Source: Aquihabitans sp. G128 (GTDB lineage Bacteria > Actinomycetota > Acidimicrobiia > Acidimicrobiales > Iamiaceae). From it: DNA of 64,000 nt. Made by a program: the position numbers and the translations under genes. The notes under the pieces are model-generated. The model worked only from the letters and a program-made list of their open reading frames with translations, made no database searches and was not told the DNA's origin. The stretch spans positions 2,232,001 to 2,296,000 of the forward strand of contig NZ_CP077604.1 of assembly GCF_019048865.1 (NCBI RefSeq), written 5' to 3'. This document shows positions 36,243 through 45,935 of this stretch, piece after piece (the stretch's first letter is position 1; every line of letters starts with the position of its first letter).

Positions 36243-37031
36243 ATGTCCGACGACGTCGTCCTCTCCGAGGTGCACGACCGCATCGCCACCGTCACGCTCA
36301 ACCGGCCCGAGGCCCGCAACGCGCTGTCCCGCGCCGTCATCAAGGGCCTGCGCGCCGCGGTCGGCGAGGCCCAGGCCAGCGACGACGTCGACGTGATCAT
36401 CCTCACCGGCAAGGACCCGGCGTTCTGCGCCGGCCTCGACCTCAAGGAGCTCGGCTCGGGCAGCGGCGACCTCGCCAGCACCGCCCCCGCCGAGGGCACG
36501 CCCGTCCGCGACCGGGGGCCGCTGCCCGCCGGCCCCAAGCCGGTCATCGGCGCGGTGAACGGCGCCGCCATCACCGGCGGCTTCGAGCTGGCCCTGGCCT
36601 GTGACTTCCTGGTCGCGTCGGACCGGGCCCGCTTCGCCGACACCCACGCCCGGGTGGGCATCCAGCCCTGGTGGGGCCTGACGGTGCTCCTGCCCCAGGC
36701 CATCGGCGTGCGCCGCGCCCGGGAGATGAGCGCCACCGGAAACTTCTGCGACGCCCAGACGGCGCTCGACTGGGGCCTCGTGAACCACGTGGTCCCGCAC
36801 GCCGACCTGCTGCCGTTCACCCGCGGCCTGGCGGCCGACATCGTCTCCAGCGACCAGCGCGCCGTCCGCCAGATCTACGCCACCTACGCCGCCGGCTCGC
36901 TGGTGACCGCCGGTGACGCCTGGCTGGTGGAGTCCGGCGCGGCCGCCGCCTGGCAGGGCCAGGGCCTGGACGGCGACGAGATCGAGCGCCGCCGCCAGGG
37001 CATCGTCGACCGGGGCCGCACCCAGCTCTAG
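36243..37031 (+). CDS. Enoyl-CoA hydratase/isomerase
   Basis: A 262-residue crotonase-fold protein that hydrates trans-2-enoyl-CoA or a related thioester. RPEARNAL near residue 20 and the oxyanion segment FCAGLDLKELG (about 60-70) are followed by the second oxyanion motif GAAITGGFELALACDFLVAS. Family Glu positions appear as ARVGIQPWWGLTVLLP and so need checking. The ATG has GAGGAG upstream. It could act with the acyl-CoA dehydrogenase and thioesterase earlier in the window, but they are not linked in an operon. Confidence 0.9.
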   Translation: MSDDVVLSEVHDRIATVTLNRPEARNALSRAVIKGLRAAVGEAQASDDVDVIILTGKDPAFCAGLDLKELGSGSGDLASTAPAEGTPVRDRGPLPAGPKPVIGAVNGAAITGGFELALACDFLVASDRARFADTHARVGIQPWWGLTVLLPQAIGVRRAREMSATGNFCDAQTALDWGLVNHVVPHADLLPFTRGLAADIVSSDQRAVRQIYATYAAGSLVTAGDAWLVESGAAAAWQGQGLDGDEIERRRQGIVDRGRTQL

Positions 37032-37038
37032 TGGGGCG

Positions 37039-37662
37039 TCAGCCGCCGACGGTGGTGGGGACCCCGAGGTCGGTGGCCGCGCCGTCGCCGTCGACGTCGA
37101 GGGTGGTGGGGGTGACGGCGCTGTCGCTGCAGACCTTGGCGTCCTGGAACCCGGCGACGGTGTAGCGGGCCAGCGGGTTGCCGCTCACCACCCGGCCCTT
37201 GCGGAGGTCGCTGGCCTTGTAGCGGATGCCCGCCACCTCGCCCTCCTGGCGGAAGGCCACGAGGCGCAGCACGCTGCCCGGCGGCGGCTCGCGGTACGGG
37301 GTGATCACGGTGAAGCCCTTCGGCGTCAGGCCCACGAAGAAGGCGGTCATGGCCGTCGCCGGGCCGCTGACCTCCCAGTAGGGCTTGCTCTCGGGGTCCC
37401 ACAGCACGATGCGGGTGATGGAGCCGGCGGCGCACTCCGGCAGCCGGGCGATGTTGAGCCCGTCGCCCTTCTCGATGCCGAGGGGCTCCGACCAGGCGTC
37501 GGAGCCCAGGTGGTCCTTGCCGACCTCGGGCAGCACGTGCACGACGTTGCGGCCCACGACGGCCGTGGCCAGCCCGATCACCGCCACCACGGCGACGAAC
37601 ACCGCGAACGACGGGAGCCGTCGATGCCACCAGGGCGTCGAGGGCGAGGACGGTTCGGGCAT
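37039..37662 (-). CDS. Membrane-anchored secreted hypothetical protein
   Basis: A 207-residue protein. A Ser/Pro-rich N-terminus and one hydrophobic signal-anchor (LPSFAVFVAVVAVIGLATAVV, about 17-37) are followed by an extracellular domain with two Cys (ECAAGS, KVCSDS). I recognise no family. It ends 7 bp from the convergent enoyl-CoA hydratase. The TetR gene lies upstream on the same strand. Confidence 0.6.
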   Translation of the reverse strand: MPEPSSPSTPWWHRRLPSFAVFVAVVAVIGLATAVVGRNVVHVLPEVGKDHLGSDAWSEPLGIEKGDGLNIARLPECAAGSITRIVLWDPESKPYWEVSGPATAMTAFFVGLTPKGFTVITPYREPPPGSVLRLVAFRQEGEVAGIRYKASDLRKGRVVSGNPLARYTVAGFQDAKVCSDSAVTPTTLDVDGDGAATDLGVPTTVGG

Positions 37663-37705
37663 CCCGATACGTTCGCACACCGGCGGGGCCGGTCGTGCAG
37701 CGGGC

Positions 37706-38374
37706 TCAGCCCGGGGCGTCGGGCCCGGGCTCGGCGAGCGCCTCGAGCAGGCGGCCGATGAGGGCCTCCCACGCCGGCCGGTCCGGCAGCGGGAGGTCGA
37801 CCACCTCGAGGAGCAGGAACCCGAGCCCCAGGGCGTGGCAGAAGGTGACGAGGGCGGTGGTGTCGATGTCGTCGCCGATGCCGCCGCCGGCCTTGGCGGC
37901 GTCGACGATCTGGGCCAGGCGCTCGTGGCGGTCGCCCATCCGCGACCGCAGCATGGCGGTGACGTCGGGCTCGTGGCGGGCGGCGGTGAACGACTCGAGG
38001 AGCAGGCCGGGACCGTGGGCGGCACGGCGCTCCTCGGCGGTGCCCCGGTCGATCAGGTGGCTGCCGGCGATGCGGAGGATGTCCTCCATGCGCCCGGAGA
38101 ACCGGTGGTCGGTGAAGAGCTCGTCGAACTCGCCCGAGGTCGCGGCGTCGATGGCCTCGGCCAGCAGCTCGGCCTTGCCGCGGTAGCGGGAGTAGATGGC
38201 GCCGGTGGTGACCCCGGCCCGTCGGGCGATCTCGGCCACCCGGGCCCCGGCGTAGCCCCGCTCGGCGAACTCGGCGGTGGCGGCGGCGAGCAGGCGCGCC
38301 CCCAACGGGTCGTCGTCGCTCGCGAGGACGGTGCCAGCTGGGGCTGCGACAGGGGGACCGGACCGAGCGGGCAC
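37706..38374 (-). CDS. TetR/AcrR family transcriptional regulator
   Basis: A 222-residue regulator. The helix-turn-helix (about 25-75) reads LLAAATAEFAERGYAGARVAEIARRAGVTTGAIYSRYRGKAELLAEAI. The C-terminal domain is helical and binds an unknown ligand. The GTG at 38374 is 7 bases after TATCCT (38382-38387). It lies upstream of the membrane-anchored protein and is divergent from the BMP lipoprotein gene. Either could be the target; no clear palindrome was found. Confidence 0.87.
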   Translation of the reverse strand: MPARSGPPVAAPAGTVLASDDDPLGARLLAAATAEFAERGYAGARVAEIARRAGVTTGAIYSRYRGKAELLAEAIDAATSGEFDELFTDHRFSGRMEDILRIAGSHLIDRGTAEERRAAHGPGLLLESFTAARHEPDVTAMLRSRMGDRHERLAQIVDAAKAGGGIGDDIDTTALVTFCHALGLGFLLLEVVDLPLPDRPAWEALIGRLLEALAEPGPDAPG

Positions 38375-38544
38375 GGTCCGCAGGATAAGGAGGCGGCCCC
38401 CCCGGTGTCGAACAGCGGCACCCACCTCACGGACCCGTCATCGAGCGTTCACCGTCTCTGCCGCACGCGTCCGGATCGCGCTGTACGGTGCTCATCCCAC
38501 CGATGCCCAAAGGGGCTGTCGGTGTCCGGACAAGGGAGAACCTC

Positions 38545-39663
38545 GTGAAGCAACGACGTTGGAGCCCAGTGGTGCTCCTCATCGCCGTCCTGGCGCTCGT
38601 CCTGGCCAGCTGCGCCAGCAGCGACAGCGACAGCGCCAGCAGCGATGGCAGTGGCGGCGGCGGCGGCAAGGCCGCCACCTGCGCAGGCAAGACGGGCGAG
38701 ACGGCCACGGCCGAGCCGCTCGGGGCCAAGGACGACGGCGACGGCGCCGGCAAGAAGGTCGGCATGGTCTTCGACATCGGCGGCAAGGACGACAAGTCGT
38801 TCAACGAGTCGGCGTTCGACGGCATCACCGCCGCGGCCGACAACATGGGCATCACCGCCAAGGAGCTCGAGCCCAACGCCGACGGCACCAACCGCGAGGC
38901 CCTCCTGCGCCAGCTCGCCGACGACGGCAACCAGCTGATCATCGGCGTCGGCTTCAACTTCGCCGAGTCCATCCCGCTCGTGGCCAAGGACTACCCGGAC
39001 GTGAAGTTCGCCATCATCGACTCCGTCGTCGATGCGGACAACGTGGCTTCGCTGGTCTTCGCCGAGGAGCAGGGCTCGTTCCTGGTCGGCGCCGCTGCAG
39101 CGCAGTCCAGCGGCACCGGCACCGTGGGCTTCGTGGGTGGCGTCGAGACCGACCTCATCAAGAAGTTCCAGGCCGGCTACGAGGCCGGCGTGGCCGAGGT
39201 GGCCAAGGACGACAAGGTCGAGGTCAAGTACATCACCCCCGACGGTGACTTCTCCGGCTTCAACGACCCCGCCAAGGGCAAGACCATCGCCAAGGGCCTC
39301 TACGACGCCGGGGCCGACGTGGTGTACCACGCCGCCGGCGGCTCGGGCTCGGGCGTGTTCGAGGCGGCGGCCGAGGCCGACCACCTCGCCATCGGCGTCG
39401 ACTCCAACCAGTACCTGCAGGTCAAGGCCGCACAGCAGAAGTGCATCCTCACCTCCATGCTGAAGCGGGTCGACGTGGCCGTGTACTCCACGATCAAGGA
39501 CTTCGTGAACGGCGACTTCAAGGCCGGCACGAGCACCTTCGACCTGAAGAACGGTGGCATCGACTTCGCCACCCAGGGCGGCCAGATCAAGGACGAGAAG
39601 CAGCTCGAGCAGCTGAAGAAGGACATCATCGACGGCAAGATCAAGGTGCCCACCGCACCCTGA
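38545..39663 (+). CDS. BMP-family nucleoside-binding lipoprotein
   Basis: A 372-residue basic-membrane-protein (PnrA-like) lipoprotein, the substrate-binding part of a nucleoside ABC importer. Lipobox LVLASC, Cys near residue 23, then a Ser/Gly linker. The BMP domain contains VGMVFDIGGKDDKSFNESAFDGI, DYPDVKFAIID, VGFVGGVETDLIKKFQAGYEAG and HAAGGSGSGVFEAA. The GTG has GGGAG upstream and the leader is about 50 bases. It is followed by a strong stem-loop and then the ATPase gene. Confidence 0.92.
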   Translation: MKQRRWSPVVLLIAVLALVLASCASSDSDSASSDGSGGGGGKAATCAGKTGETATAEPLGAKDDGDGAGKKVGMVFDIGGKDDKSFNESAFDGITAAADNMGITAKELEPNADGTNREALLRQLADDGNQLIIGVGFNFAESIPLVAKDYPDVKFAIIDSVVDADNVASLVFAEEQGSFLVGAAAAQSSGTGTVGFVGGVETDLIKKFQAGYEAGVAEVAKDDKVEVKYITPDGDFSGFNDPAKGKTIAKGLYDAGADVVYHAAGGSGSGVFEAAAEADHLAIGVDSNQYLQVKAAQQKCILTSMLKRVDVAVYSTIKDFVNGDFKAGTSTFDLKNGGIDFATQGGQIKDEKQLEQLKKDIIDGKIKVPTAP

Positions 39664-39683
39664 TCGTGCCCTGAACACCGGAA

Positions 39684-39716
39684 GAGACCCGGGCCGGCCC
39701 GTCCGGCCCGGGTCTC
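39684..39716. terminator. Stem-loop between the BMP and ATPase genes
   Basis: GAGACCCGGGCCGG (39684-39697) and CCGGCCCGGGTCTC (39703-39716) pair perfectly over 14 bp with a CCCGT loop. It probably stabilises or partly terminates the binding-protein message, so the lipoprotein is made in excess over the transporter core. Confidence 0.65.
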
Positions 39717-39738
39717 GACCGTTCTGGAGGTCCCGCCC

Positions 39739-41342
39739 GTGACCGCTGCGACCAGCGATCGCCCCCCCGAGCTCCACCGCCGACCTCGCGGTGGAGCTGA
39801 CGAACATCGTGAAGCGCTTCCCGGGCGTCGTCGCCAACCGCGACGTGAACCTGGCGGTCCGCCCCGGCACCATCCACGCCATCGTGGGCGAGAACGGGGC
39901 CGGCAAGTCCACGCTGATGAAGATCCTCTACGGCATGCAGCGCCCGGACGAGGGCGCCATCCGCATCGACGGGCACGAGGTCAGCTTCCGCAGCCCCACC
40001 GACGCCATCGCCGTCGGCATCGGCATGGTCCACCAGCACTTCATGCTGGCCGACAACCTCACCGTCCTCGAGAACGTGATCCTCGGCTACGAGCCCCGCC
40101 GGCCCTTCCCCCTGTGGTTCCAGGTCGACACGGGCGCCGCCCGCGAGCGGATCACCGAGCTGGGCCGCCGCTACGGCCTGCCGGTCGACCCCGACGAGCT
40201 GGTCGAGACGCTCGGCGTCGGCGAGCGCCAGCGGGTGGAGATCCTGAAGGTCCTCTACCGCGGCGCCACCACCCTCATCCTCGACGAGCCCACCGCGGTG
40301 CTCGTCCCCCAGGAGGTCGAGGAGCTCTTCGGCAACCTCGCCGAGCTCAAGCGCGAGGGCATCACCGTGCTCTTCATCTCCCACAAGCTCGACGAGGTGC
40401 TCTCGGTCGCCGACGACATCACCGTCATCCGCGCCGGCACCACCGTCGCCACCCGCAAGCCCGCGGAGGTCACCGCCCACCAGCTCGCCGAGCTCATGGT
40501 CGGCAGCGAGCTGCCCACGCCCGAGACCCGCGAGTCCACCGTCACCGACGACGTCGAGCTCACCGTCGAGCACGTCACCCGCGAGGAGCCGGGGGCCCGC
40601 CCCAGCCTGGACGACGTCTCCCTGCGCATCCGCCGCGGGGAGATCGTCGGCATCGCCGGGGTCGAGGGCAACGGCCAGACCGAGCTGATCGCCGCCATCA
40701 TGGGCATGCTGCCGGTCACCTCCGGCACCATGTCGCTGGCCGGCCAGGACATCACCCACTGGTCCACCCGCCAGCGCCGCGAGGCCGGGGTGGGCTACGT
40801 GCCCGAGGACCGCCACCGCCACGGCCTGCTGCTCGACGCGCCGCTGTGGGAGAACGAGATCCTCGGCCACCAGTCCGAGGCGCCGAACTCGAGCGGCCCG
40901 TGGATCGACCGCGACGGCGCCCGGTCCCGCACCACCGAGATCGTCGAGCGCTACGACGTGCGCACCCCCAACATCGACGTCATCGCCGACGCCCTCTCCG
41001 GCGGCAACCAGCAGAAGCTGATCATGGGCCGCGAGCTCATGGCCGGCCCCAGCCTCCTGATCGCCGCCCACCCCACGCGAGGCGTCGACGTGGGCGCCCA
41101 GGCCGCCATCTGGGACCACCTCCGCGACGCGCGCCGCCGGCCTGGCCACGCTGCTCATCTCCGCTGACCTCGAGGAGCTCATCGGCCTGTCCGACACGCT
41201 CCTCGTCATCTTCGAAGGGGCCATCGTGGCCGAGCTCGACCCCACCCGGACGAACCCCCAGGAGCTCGGCTCCCACATGACCGGGGCCCGCGGCACCGAG
41301 GCCGCGCCCACCGCCACCGACGATCCGGGAGCGCCGCAGTGA
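39739..41342 (+). CDS. Nucleoside ABC transporter ATP-binding protein (two ATPase domains), frameshifted twice
   Basis: A 534-residue (reconstructed) double-domain ATPase of the YufO/BMP-associated type. Domain 1: Walker A GENGAGKST, signature region LGVGERQRVEILKVLY, Walker B LILDEPTAVL. Domain 2: signature LSGGNQQKLIMGREL and a degenerate Walker B (LLIAAHPTRGVDVG). The second Walker A is also degenerate (GVEGNGQTE), as usual in this family. The frame is shifted by a C7 run (39762-39768), probably C6, and by a missing CG (41128-41134). The GTG start has GGAGG upstream. The stop overlaps the permease start. Confidence 0.87.
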
Positions 41343-43774
41343 AGCAACGCCTGAGCCTCCAGCTCGCCGCCCCCGCCCTCGCCATCCTGGTGGCCGTCGT
41401 GGTGTCCTCGGCGATGCTGGTGGCCACCAAGAACAGCCCCCACGACGTCTTCGAGGTCATCCTCACCAAGGGCTTCTCGAAGGTGTACCTGGTCGACACG
41501 TTCAACCGGGCGGCGCCGTACTACATCTCCGGCGTCGCGGTCGCCATCGGGTTCAAGATGAACCTGTTCAACATCGGCACCGAGGGCCAGTACAAGCTGG
41601 GCGCCCTCATCGGCGCGTGGGCCGGGGCGGCGGTCCACTTCCCCGCTCCCCTGCACGTCCTGTTCATCATGCTGGTGGCCATGCTCACCGGCGCGGCGTG
41701 GGCCTCCATCCCCGCCATCCTCAAGGCCACCCGGGGCGTGAGCGAGGTCATCTCCTCGATCATGCTCAACGGCATCGCCCTCGGCCTCGGCGCCTTCCTC
41801 CTGGGCAACTGGCTGCGCATGCCGCCCACGCCCGGCTTCACCGCCGGCACCCGGGTGATCGACCAGAGCGGCCGGCTCCCCACGCTCAACGGCGTGCTGG
41901 GCTCGCTCGGCCTCGACATCCCGTCGGCCAACCGGGTGCAGTCCTACGTGATCGTCGCCCTCGTGGTCGGCATCGTGTACCACGTCGTCATCTGGCGCTC
42001 CCGTTTCGGCTACGACCTGCGGGCCACCGGCTCCAACCCGGAGGCCGCCGAGGCCAGCGGCGTCAACGCCAAGCGCATGATCATCTCGGCCATGCTCTTC
42101 TCCGGCGCCATCGCCGGCCTGGTGGGCCTGAACAACGTCATGGGCCAGTCGGGCCGCTACACCGACGTCTCGGTGGTGAACGGCATCGGCTTCACCGGCA
42201 TCGCCATCGCCCTGCTGGGCCGCAACCACCCCGTCGGCATCGCGTTCGGCGCCCTCCTGTGGGCGTTCATGGACGCCGTGCAGGCCCCGCTCTCCAACGC
42301 CGACCTGCCCAAGCAGATCACGTCGATCCTGCAGGGCGTCACCGTGCTCTCGGTGGTCATCGCCTACGAGGTGGTGCGCCGCGTGGGCCTGCGCCAGCAG
42401 GCGGCCGGCCTGAGACGAGACGTCACCGCCGGCGGGGCCCCGCCGCCGCCCAGCACCGACGGCCCGGAGGTGGCCCCCCGCATGACCACCGTCGACACCG
42501 GCAACCCGCTCACCAGCCCCACCGGCGGCGCCGTCGCCCCGGCCGCCGGGGCCGGTCCCCTGGCCGTGCTCGCCCGCATCCCCCGGCCGGTCCGGCTCCT
42601 CGCCTACCTCGTGGTGGGCGTGAGCATCCTCACCATCTCCCGGCTCTACACCGACGCCAACCAGCTCACCGCCCAGGGCACCTTCCAGTCGGCCATCCAG
42701 CTGGCCCTGCCCATCGGCCTGGCCGGCCTCGGCGGCCTCTGGGCCGAGCGGGCCGGCGTGGTCAACATCGGCCTCGAGGGGATGATGGCCCTCGGCACCT
42801 GGTTCGGGGCCTACGGCGCCATCGCCTACGGCCCGTGGACCGGCGTGCTCTTCGGCGTGCTGGGCGGCGCGGTCGGCGGCCTGCTCCATGCCCTCGCCAC
42901 CGTCACCTTCGGCGTCGACCACATCATCTCCGGCGTCGCCATCAACCTCCTGGGCGTCGGCATCACCGAGTTCCTCACCTCGGTCAGCTGGAACGGGGCG
43001 TCGTCCAAGGAGTCGCCGTCCATCCCCAGCAACATCACCCGGGTCGACCTCACGCCGTTCCTCAACAGCCCGCTGCGCACGCTCAGCGGGCAGAAGCGAC
43101 CCGTGCTGTCGGACCTCGCCAACCTGTGGCTGGCGGCCACCGCCAACGTCTCGCTCCTGGTGGTCATCGCCGTCGCCCTGTTCCCCATCACCTGGTACGT
43201 GCTGTGGAAGACGCCGCTCGGCCTGCGCCTGCGCTCGGTGGGCGAGGACCCCGAGGCCGCCGACTCGCTGGGCGTGAAGGTGTACCGCATGAAGTACCTG
43301 GCGGTCACCATCTCCGGCGCCCTCTCGGGCCTCGGCGGCGTGGTGCTCGTCTACCTCTTCGCCGGCAAGTTCCAGAGCGGCCAGACCGGCGGCCGGGGCT
43401 ACATCGGCCTCGCCGCCATGATCTTCGGCAACTGGCGACCGGGCGGGCTCATCGCCGGCGCCAGCCTGTTCGGCTTCATGGACTCCATGCAGTCCCAGGT
43501 CGATGCCACCAGCCACGCCCTGCTGATCGTCATCAGCCTCGTCTTCGTCTGCTGCGCGGCGTGGACCGCCTACAAGCGGAAGTGGATCTCGGTGGGGCTG
43601 TTCCTGGTGCTGGCCGCCGGCTGCGTCTGGTGGTACCAGCAGACCGACGAGCTGCCCAGCGAGCTCATCCCCTACTTCCCCCACATCACCACCCTGCTGG
43701 TGCTGGTCTTCGCCTCGCAGCGGCTGCGCATGCCCGCCGCCGACGGCAAGGTCTACCGCCGCAGCGGACGATGA
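41339..43774 (+). CDS. Nucleoside ABC transporter permease, read as a fusion of two permeases (YufP-YufQ-like)
   Basis: An 811-residue membrane protein holding two complete BPD_transp_2 permeases. Unit 1 is residues 1-375 (FKMNLFNIGTEGQYKLGALIGAW...). Unit 2 is 382-811 (ERAGVVNIGLEGMMALGTWFGAYGA...). Relatives are normally encoded by two genes. At the junction, TGGCCCCCCGCATGACC contains C6 (42474-42479). With C5, unit 1 would end at TGA overlapping an ATG (42482) in ATGA, like every other boundary here. I therefore suspect an overcalled C and two genes, 41339-42485 and 42482-43774, but report the frame as read. Confidence 0.82.
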   Translation: MKQRLSLQLAAPALAILVAVVVSSAMLVATKNSPHDVFEVILTKGFSKVYLVDTFNRAAPYYISGVAVAIGFKMNLFNIGTEGQYKLGALIGAWAGAAVHFPAPLHVLFIMLVAMLTGAAWASIPAILKATRGVSEVISSIMLNGIALGLGAFLLGNWLRMPPTPGFTAGTRVIDQSGRLPTLNGVLGSLGLDIPSANRVQSYVIVALVVGIVYHVVIWRSRFGYDLRATGSNPEAAEASGVNAKRMIISAMLFSGAIAGLVGLNNVMGQSGRYTDVSVVNGIGFTGIAIALLGRNHPVGIAFGALLWAFMDAVQAPLSNADLPKQITSILQGVTVLSVVIAYEVVRRVGLRQQAAGLRRDVTAGGAPPPPSTDGPEVAPRMTTVDTGNPLTSPTGGAVAPAAGAGPLAVLARIPRPVRLLAYLVVGVSILTISRLYTDANQLTAQGTFQSAIQLALPIGLAGLGGLWAERAGVVNIGLEGMMALGTWFGAYGAIAYGPWTGVLFGVLGGAVGGLLHALATVTFGVDHIISGVAINLLGVGITEFLTSVSWNGASSKESPSIPSNITRVDLTPFLNSPLRTLSGQKRPVLSDLANLWLAATANVSLLVVIAVALFPITWYVLWKTPLGLRLRSVGEDPEAADSLGVKVYRMKYLAVTISGALSGLGGVVLVYLFAGKFQSGQTGGRGYIGLAAMIFGNWRPGGLIAGASLFGFMDSMQSQVDATSHALLIVISLVFVCCAAWTAYKRKWISVGLFLVLAAGCVWWYQQTDELPSELIPYFPHITTLLVLVFASQRLRMPAADGKVYRRSGR

Positions 43775-44205
43775 CGGCGCCCACCCCCGACTGGGACCTG
43801 CTCCGCGAGCGGGCGCGGGCCATGACCGAGCGGGCCTACGCGCCCTACTCCAACGTCCGCGTGGGCGCCGCCGGCCTCACCGACGACGGCCGGGTGGTGC
43901 TGGGCTCCAACGTCGAGAACGCGTCCTACGGCCTCTCGCTCTGCGCCGAGTGCAGCCTGGTCTCGCACCTCGTCGGCACCGGCGGCCACCGCCTGGTGGC
44001 CCTGTCGGTGGTGGGGGGCGACGGCGAGTACCTCGCCCCGTGCGGCCGCTGCCGCCAAGTGCTCTACGAGTTCGGCGGCCCCGAGCTGCTGGTCGACACC
44101 GGCGCCGCGGTGGTGACGCTGGGCGACCTGCTGCCCGGGGCGTTCGGTCCCGCCGACCTGCCCACCCGGGCCACCCCGCCCGCCGGAGAGGACCCCGCCC
44201 CGTGA
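43771..44205 (+). CDS. cdd: Cytidine deaminase
   Basis: A 144-residue zinc enzyme that converts cytidine and deoxycytidine to uridine and deoxyuridine. Motifs: YAPYSNVRVGAAGL, NVENASYGLSLCAECS (catalytic Cys-Ala-Glu; in this family C/HAE) and LAPCGRCRQVLYEFG with the other two zinc cysteines. The ATG overlaps the permease stop (ATGA) and the stop overlaps the uridine phosphorylase start (GTGA). It feeds imported cytidine into uridine phosphorolysis. Confidence 0.93.
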   Translation: MTAPTPDWDLLRERARAMTERAYAPYSNVRVGAAGLTDDGRVVLGSNVENASYGLSLCAECSLVSHLVGTGGHRLVALSVVGGDGEYLAPCGRCRQVLYEFGGPELLVDTGAAVVTLGDLLPGAFGPADLPTRATPPAGEDPAP

Positions 44206-44978
44206 CCAGCGACCGGCTCTACCACGTGGGCTTCGGCCCCTCCGACCTGCCCGAGGGGTGCGACCTCGTCCTGCTCAGCGGCGATCCCGGCCGCTCCGAG
44301 CTCATCGCCACCCACCACCTCACGCCGGTGCGGGACCTGTCGCGCAACCGCGGCCTCGATGCCTTCCTGGCCACCCTGCCCGGCGGCCGACCGGTCGTCT
44401 GCGCCACCAGCGGCATGGGGGCGCCGTCCATGAGCATCGTGGTCAACGAGCTGGTCCAGGCCGGCGCCCGCACCATCATCCGCATCGGCACCAGCGGCTC
44501 GATCCAGGACCACGTGCGGGTGGGCGAGGTGGTCGTCGGCTCCGGCGCCCTCACCAACCAGGGCGCCGCCGACGACATCGCCCCGCCGCAGTACCCCGCC
44601 ACCGCCGACCCGTTCCTCGCCGTCGCCCTCGCACAGGCCGCCGAGCGACTGGGCATCGCCCACCACGTCGGCACCATGGCCTCCACCGACACCTTCTTCG
44701 AGGGCCAGGAGCGCTCGGCGTCCTCGGCCAACCCCCACCTGCTGCGCCGGGTCACCGGCATGCTCGACGAGTACGCCGGCCTCGGCGTCCTCAACTTCGA
44801 GATGGAGGCCGGCACCCTCTTCAAGATGGGTGGCGTCTACCGCTTCGCCGCCGGCTGCGTGGTGGGCATCATCGCCCAGCGCACCGAGGACGAGTCGGTC
44901 GACCTCGCCGAGAAGGACGCCGCCATCGACCGCGCCATCCAGGTGGCCATCGCCACCGCGGATGCCTGGGACCGCTAG
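44202..44978 (+). CDS. udp: Uridine phosphorylase (nucleoside phosphorylase I family)
   Basis: A 258-residue enzyme cleaving uridine with phosphate to uracil and ribose-1-phosphate. Motifs: LLSGDPGRSELIA (phosphate), VCATSGMGAPSMSIVVNELVQAGARTIIRIGTSGSI (family signature), and FEMEAGTLFKMGGVY binding ribose. The GTG start overlaps cdd. It forms one translationally coupled run with ABC ATPase, permease and cdd. Purine specificity is not excluded, but the order after cdd favours pyrimidines. Confidence 0.9.
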   Translation: MTSDRLYHVGFGPSDLPEGCDLVLLSGDPGRSELIATHHLTPVRDLSRNRGLDAFLATLPGGRPVVCATSGMGAPSMSIVVNELVQAGARTIIRIGTSGSIQDHVRVGEVVVGSGALTNQGAADDIAPPQYPATADPFLAVALAQAAERLGIAHHVGTMASTDTFFEGQERSASSANPHLLRRVTGMLDEYAGLGVLNFEMEAGTLFKMGGVYRFAAGCVVGIIAQRTEDESVDLAEKDAAIDRAIQVAIATADAWDR

Positions 44979-45059
44979 CGGTCCGGAGCGCGGCCGGTAG
45001 GATCAGCGGGCCGCACGGTGCGGCCCTCGGCCTGCCAGCCGATCAGCACGGAGCACCCC

Positions 45060-45932
45060 ATGGTCCTCTCTGCCTCCCAGGTCGCCGCCTACGAGCGCGA
45101 CGGCTTCCTCGTCGTCCCCGACGCCATCCCGCACGACGCGTGCGACGCGCTCATCGCCCGGGCCACGCAGCTCGTCGACGAGTTCGACCCCAGCACCGTC
45201 TCGGTGTTCTCCACCAAGGAGCAGACCCGTACCAGCGACGAGCACTTCCTCGCCTCGGGTGACGGCATCACCTGCTTCTTCGAGGAGGAGGCGTTCGCGC
45301 CCGACGGCTCGCTGCGCCAGGACAAGGCGCTGTCGATCAACAAGATCGGCCACGCCATGCACGACCTCGACCCGGTGTTCGACGCCTTCAGCCGCCAGCC
45401 GGCGATCGCCGAGGCCGCCGCCGCCATCGGCATGGCCGACCCCAAGCTCCTGCAGTCGATGTACATCTTCAAGAGCCCCCGCATCGGCGGCGAGGTCACC
45501 TGCCACCAGGACTCGGCGTTCCTCTACACCGACCCCATGACCGTGGTCGGCTTCTGGGTGGCGCTCCAGGACGCCACCCTCGAGAACGGCTGCCTCTGGG
45601 CCCAGCCCGGCGGCCACCGCACCCCGCTGCGCCAGCGCTTCGTGCTCGACCCTGCGGGCGGCACCCGCTTCGAGCAGCTCGACGACACGCCGTGGCCCGA
45701 GCCCGGCGGCCCCGAGCTGGTGCCGCTGGAGGCGAAGAAGGGGACCATGGTCCTGCTGCACGGCCTGCTCCCCCACTGGAGCGACGTCAACCGCAGCGAG
45801 CGCAGCCGCCACGCCTACACCGTCCACGTGATCGACGCCGCCGCCGACTACCCCGCCGAGAACTGGCTGCAGCGCCACGACCCTGCCCTCCCCTTCCGCG
45901 GCTTCGACCGGCCGGTGCCGGCACCCGCCTGA
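45060..45932 (+). CDS. Phytanoyl-CoA dioxygenase family protein (PhyH-like)
   Basis: A 290-residue Fe(II)/2-oxoglutarate dioxygenase. The metal pair His-x-Asp is in TCHQDSAFLYTDP (about residues 145-147). The distal His is in VLLHGLLPHWSDVNRSERSRHAYT, with the 2OG-binding Arg a few residues on. GFWVALQDATLENGCLWAQPGGH is typical of PHYHD1-like members. The ATG at 45060 has GGAG upstream; TAGGAT (44997-45002) is a likely -10 box. It sits within the nucleoside salvage island, so a nucleoside or related substrate is conceivable. That is speculation. Confidence 0.85.
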   Translation: MVLSASQVAAYERDGFLVVPDAIPHDACDALIARATQLVDEFDPSTVSVFSTKEQTRTSDEHFLASGDGITCFFEEEAFAPDGSLRQDKALSINKIGHAMHDLDPVFDAFSRQPAIAEAAAAIGMADPKLLQSMYIFKSPRIGGEVTCHQDSAFLYTDPMTVVGFWVALQDATLENGCLWAQPGGHRTPLRQRFVLDPAGGTRFEQLDDTPWPEPGGPELVPLEAKKGTMVLLHGLLPHWSDVNRSERSRHAYTVHVIDAAADYPAENWLQRHDPALPFRGFDRPVPAPA

Positions 45933-45935
45933 GCG

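Noticed and set aside
39641..43684. A 1347-codon open frame antisense to the nucleoside transporter genes
   Set aside because: Its composition is the low-complexity His/Gly/Val-rich pattern typical of GC-rich antisense frames. The opposite strand encodes clear transporter motifs.
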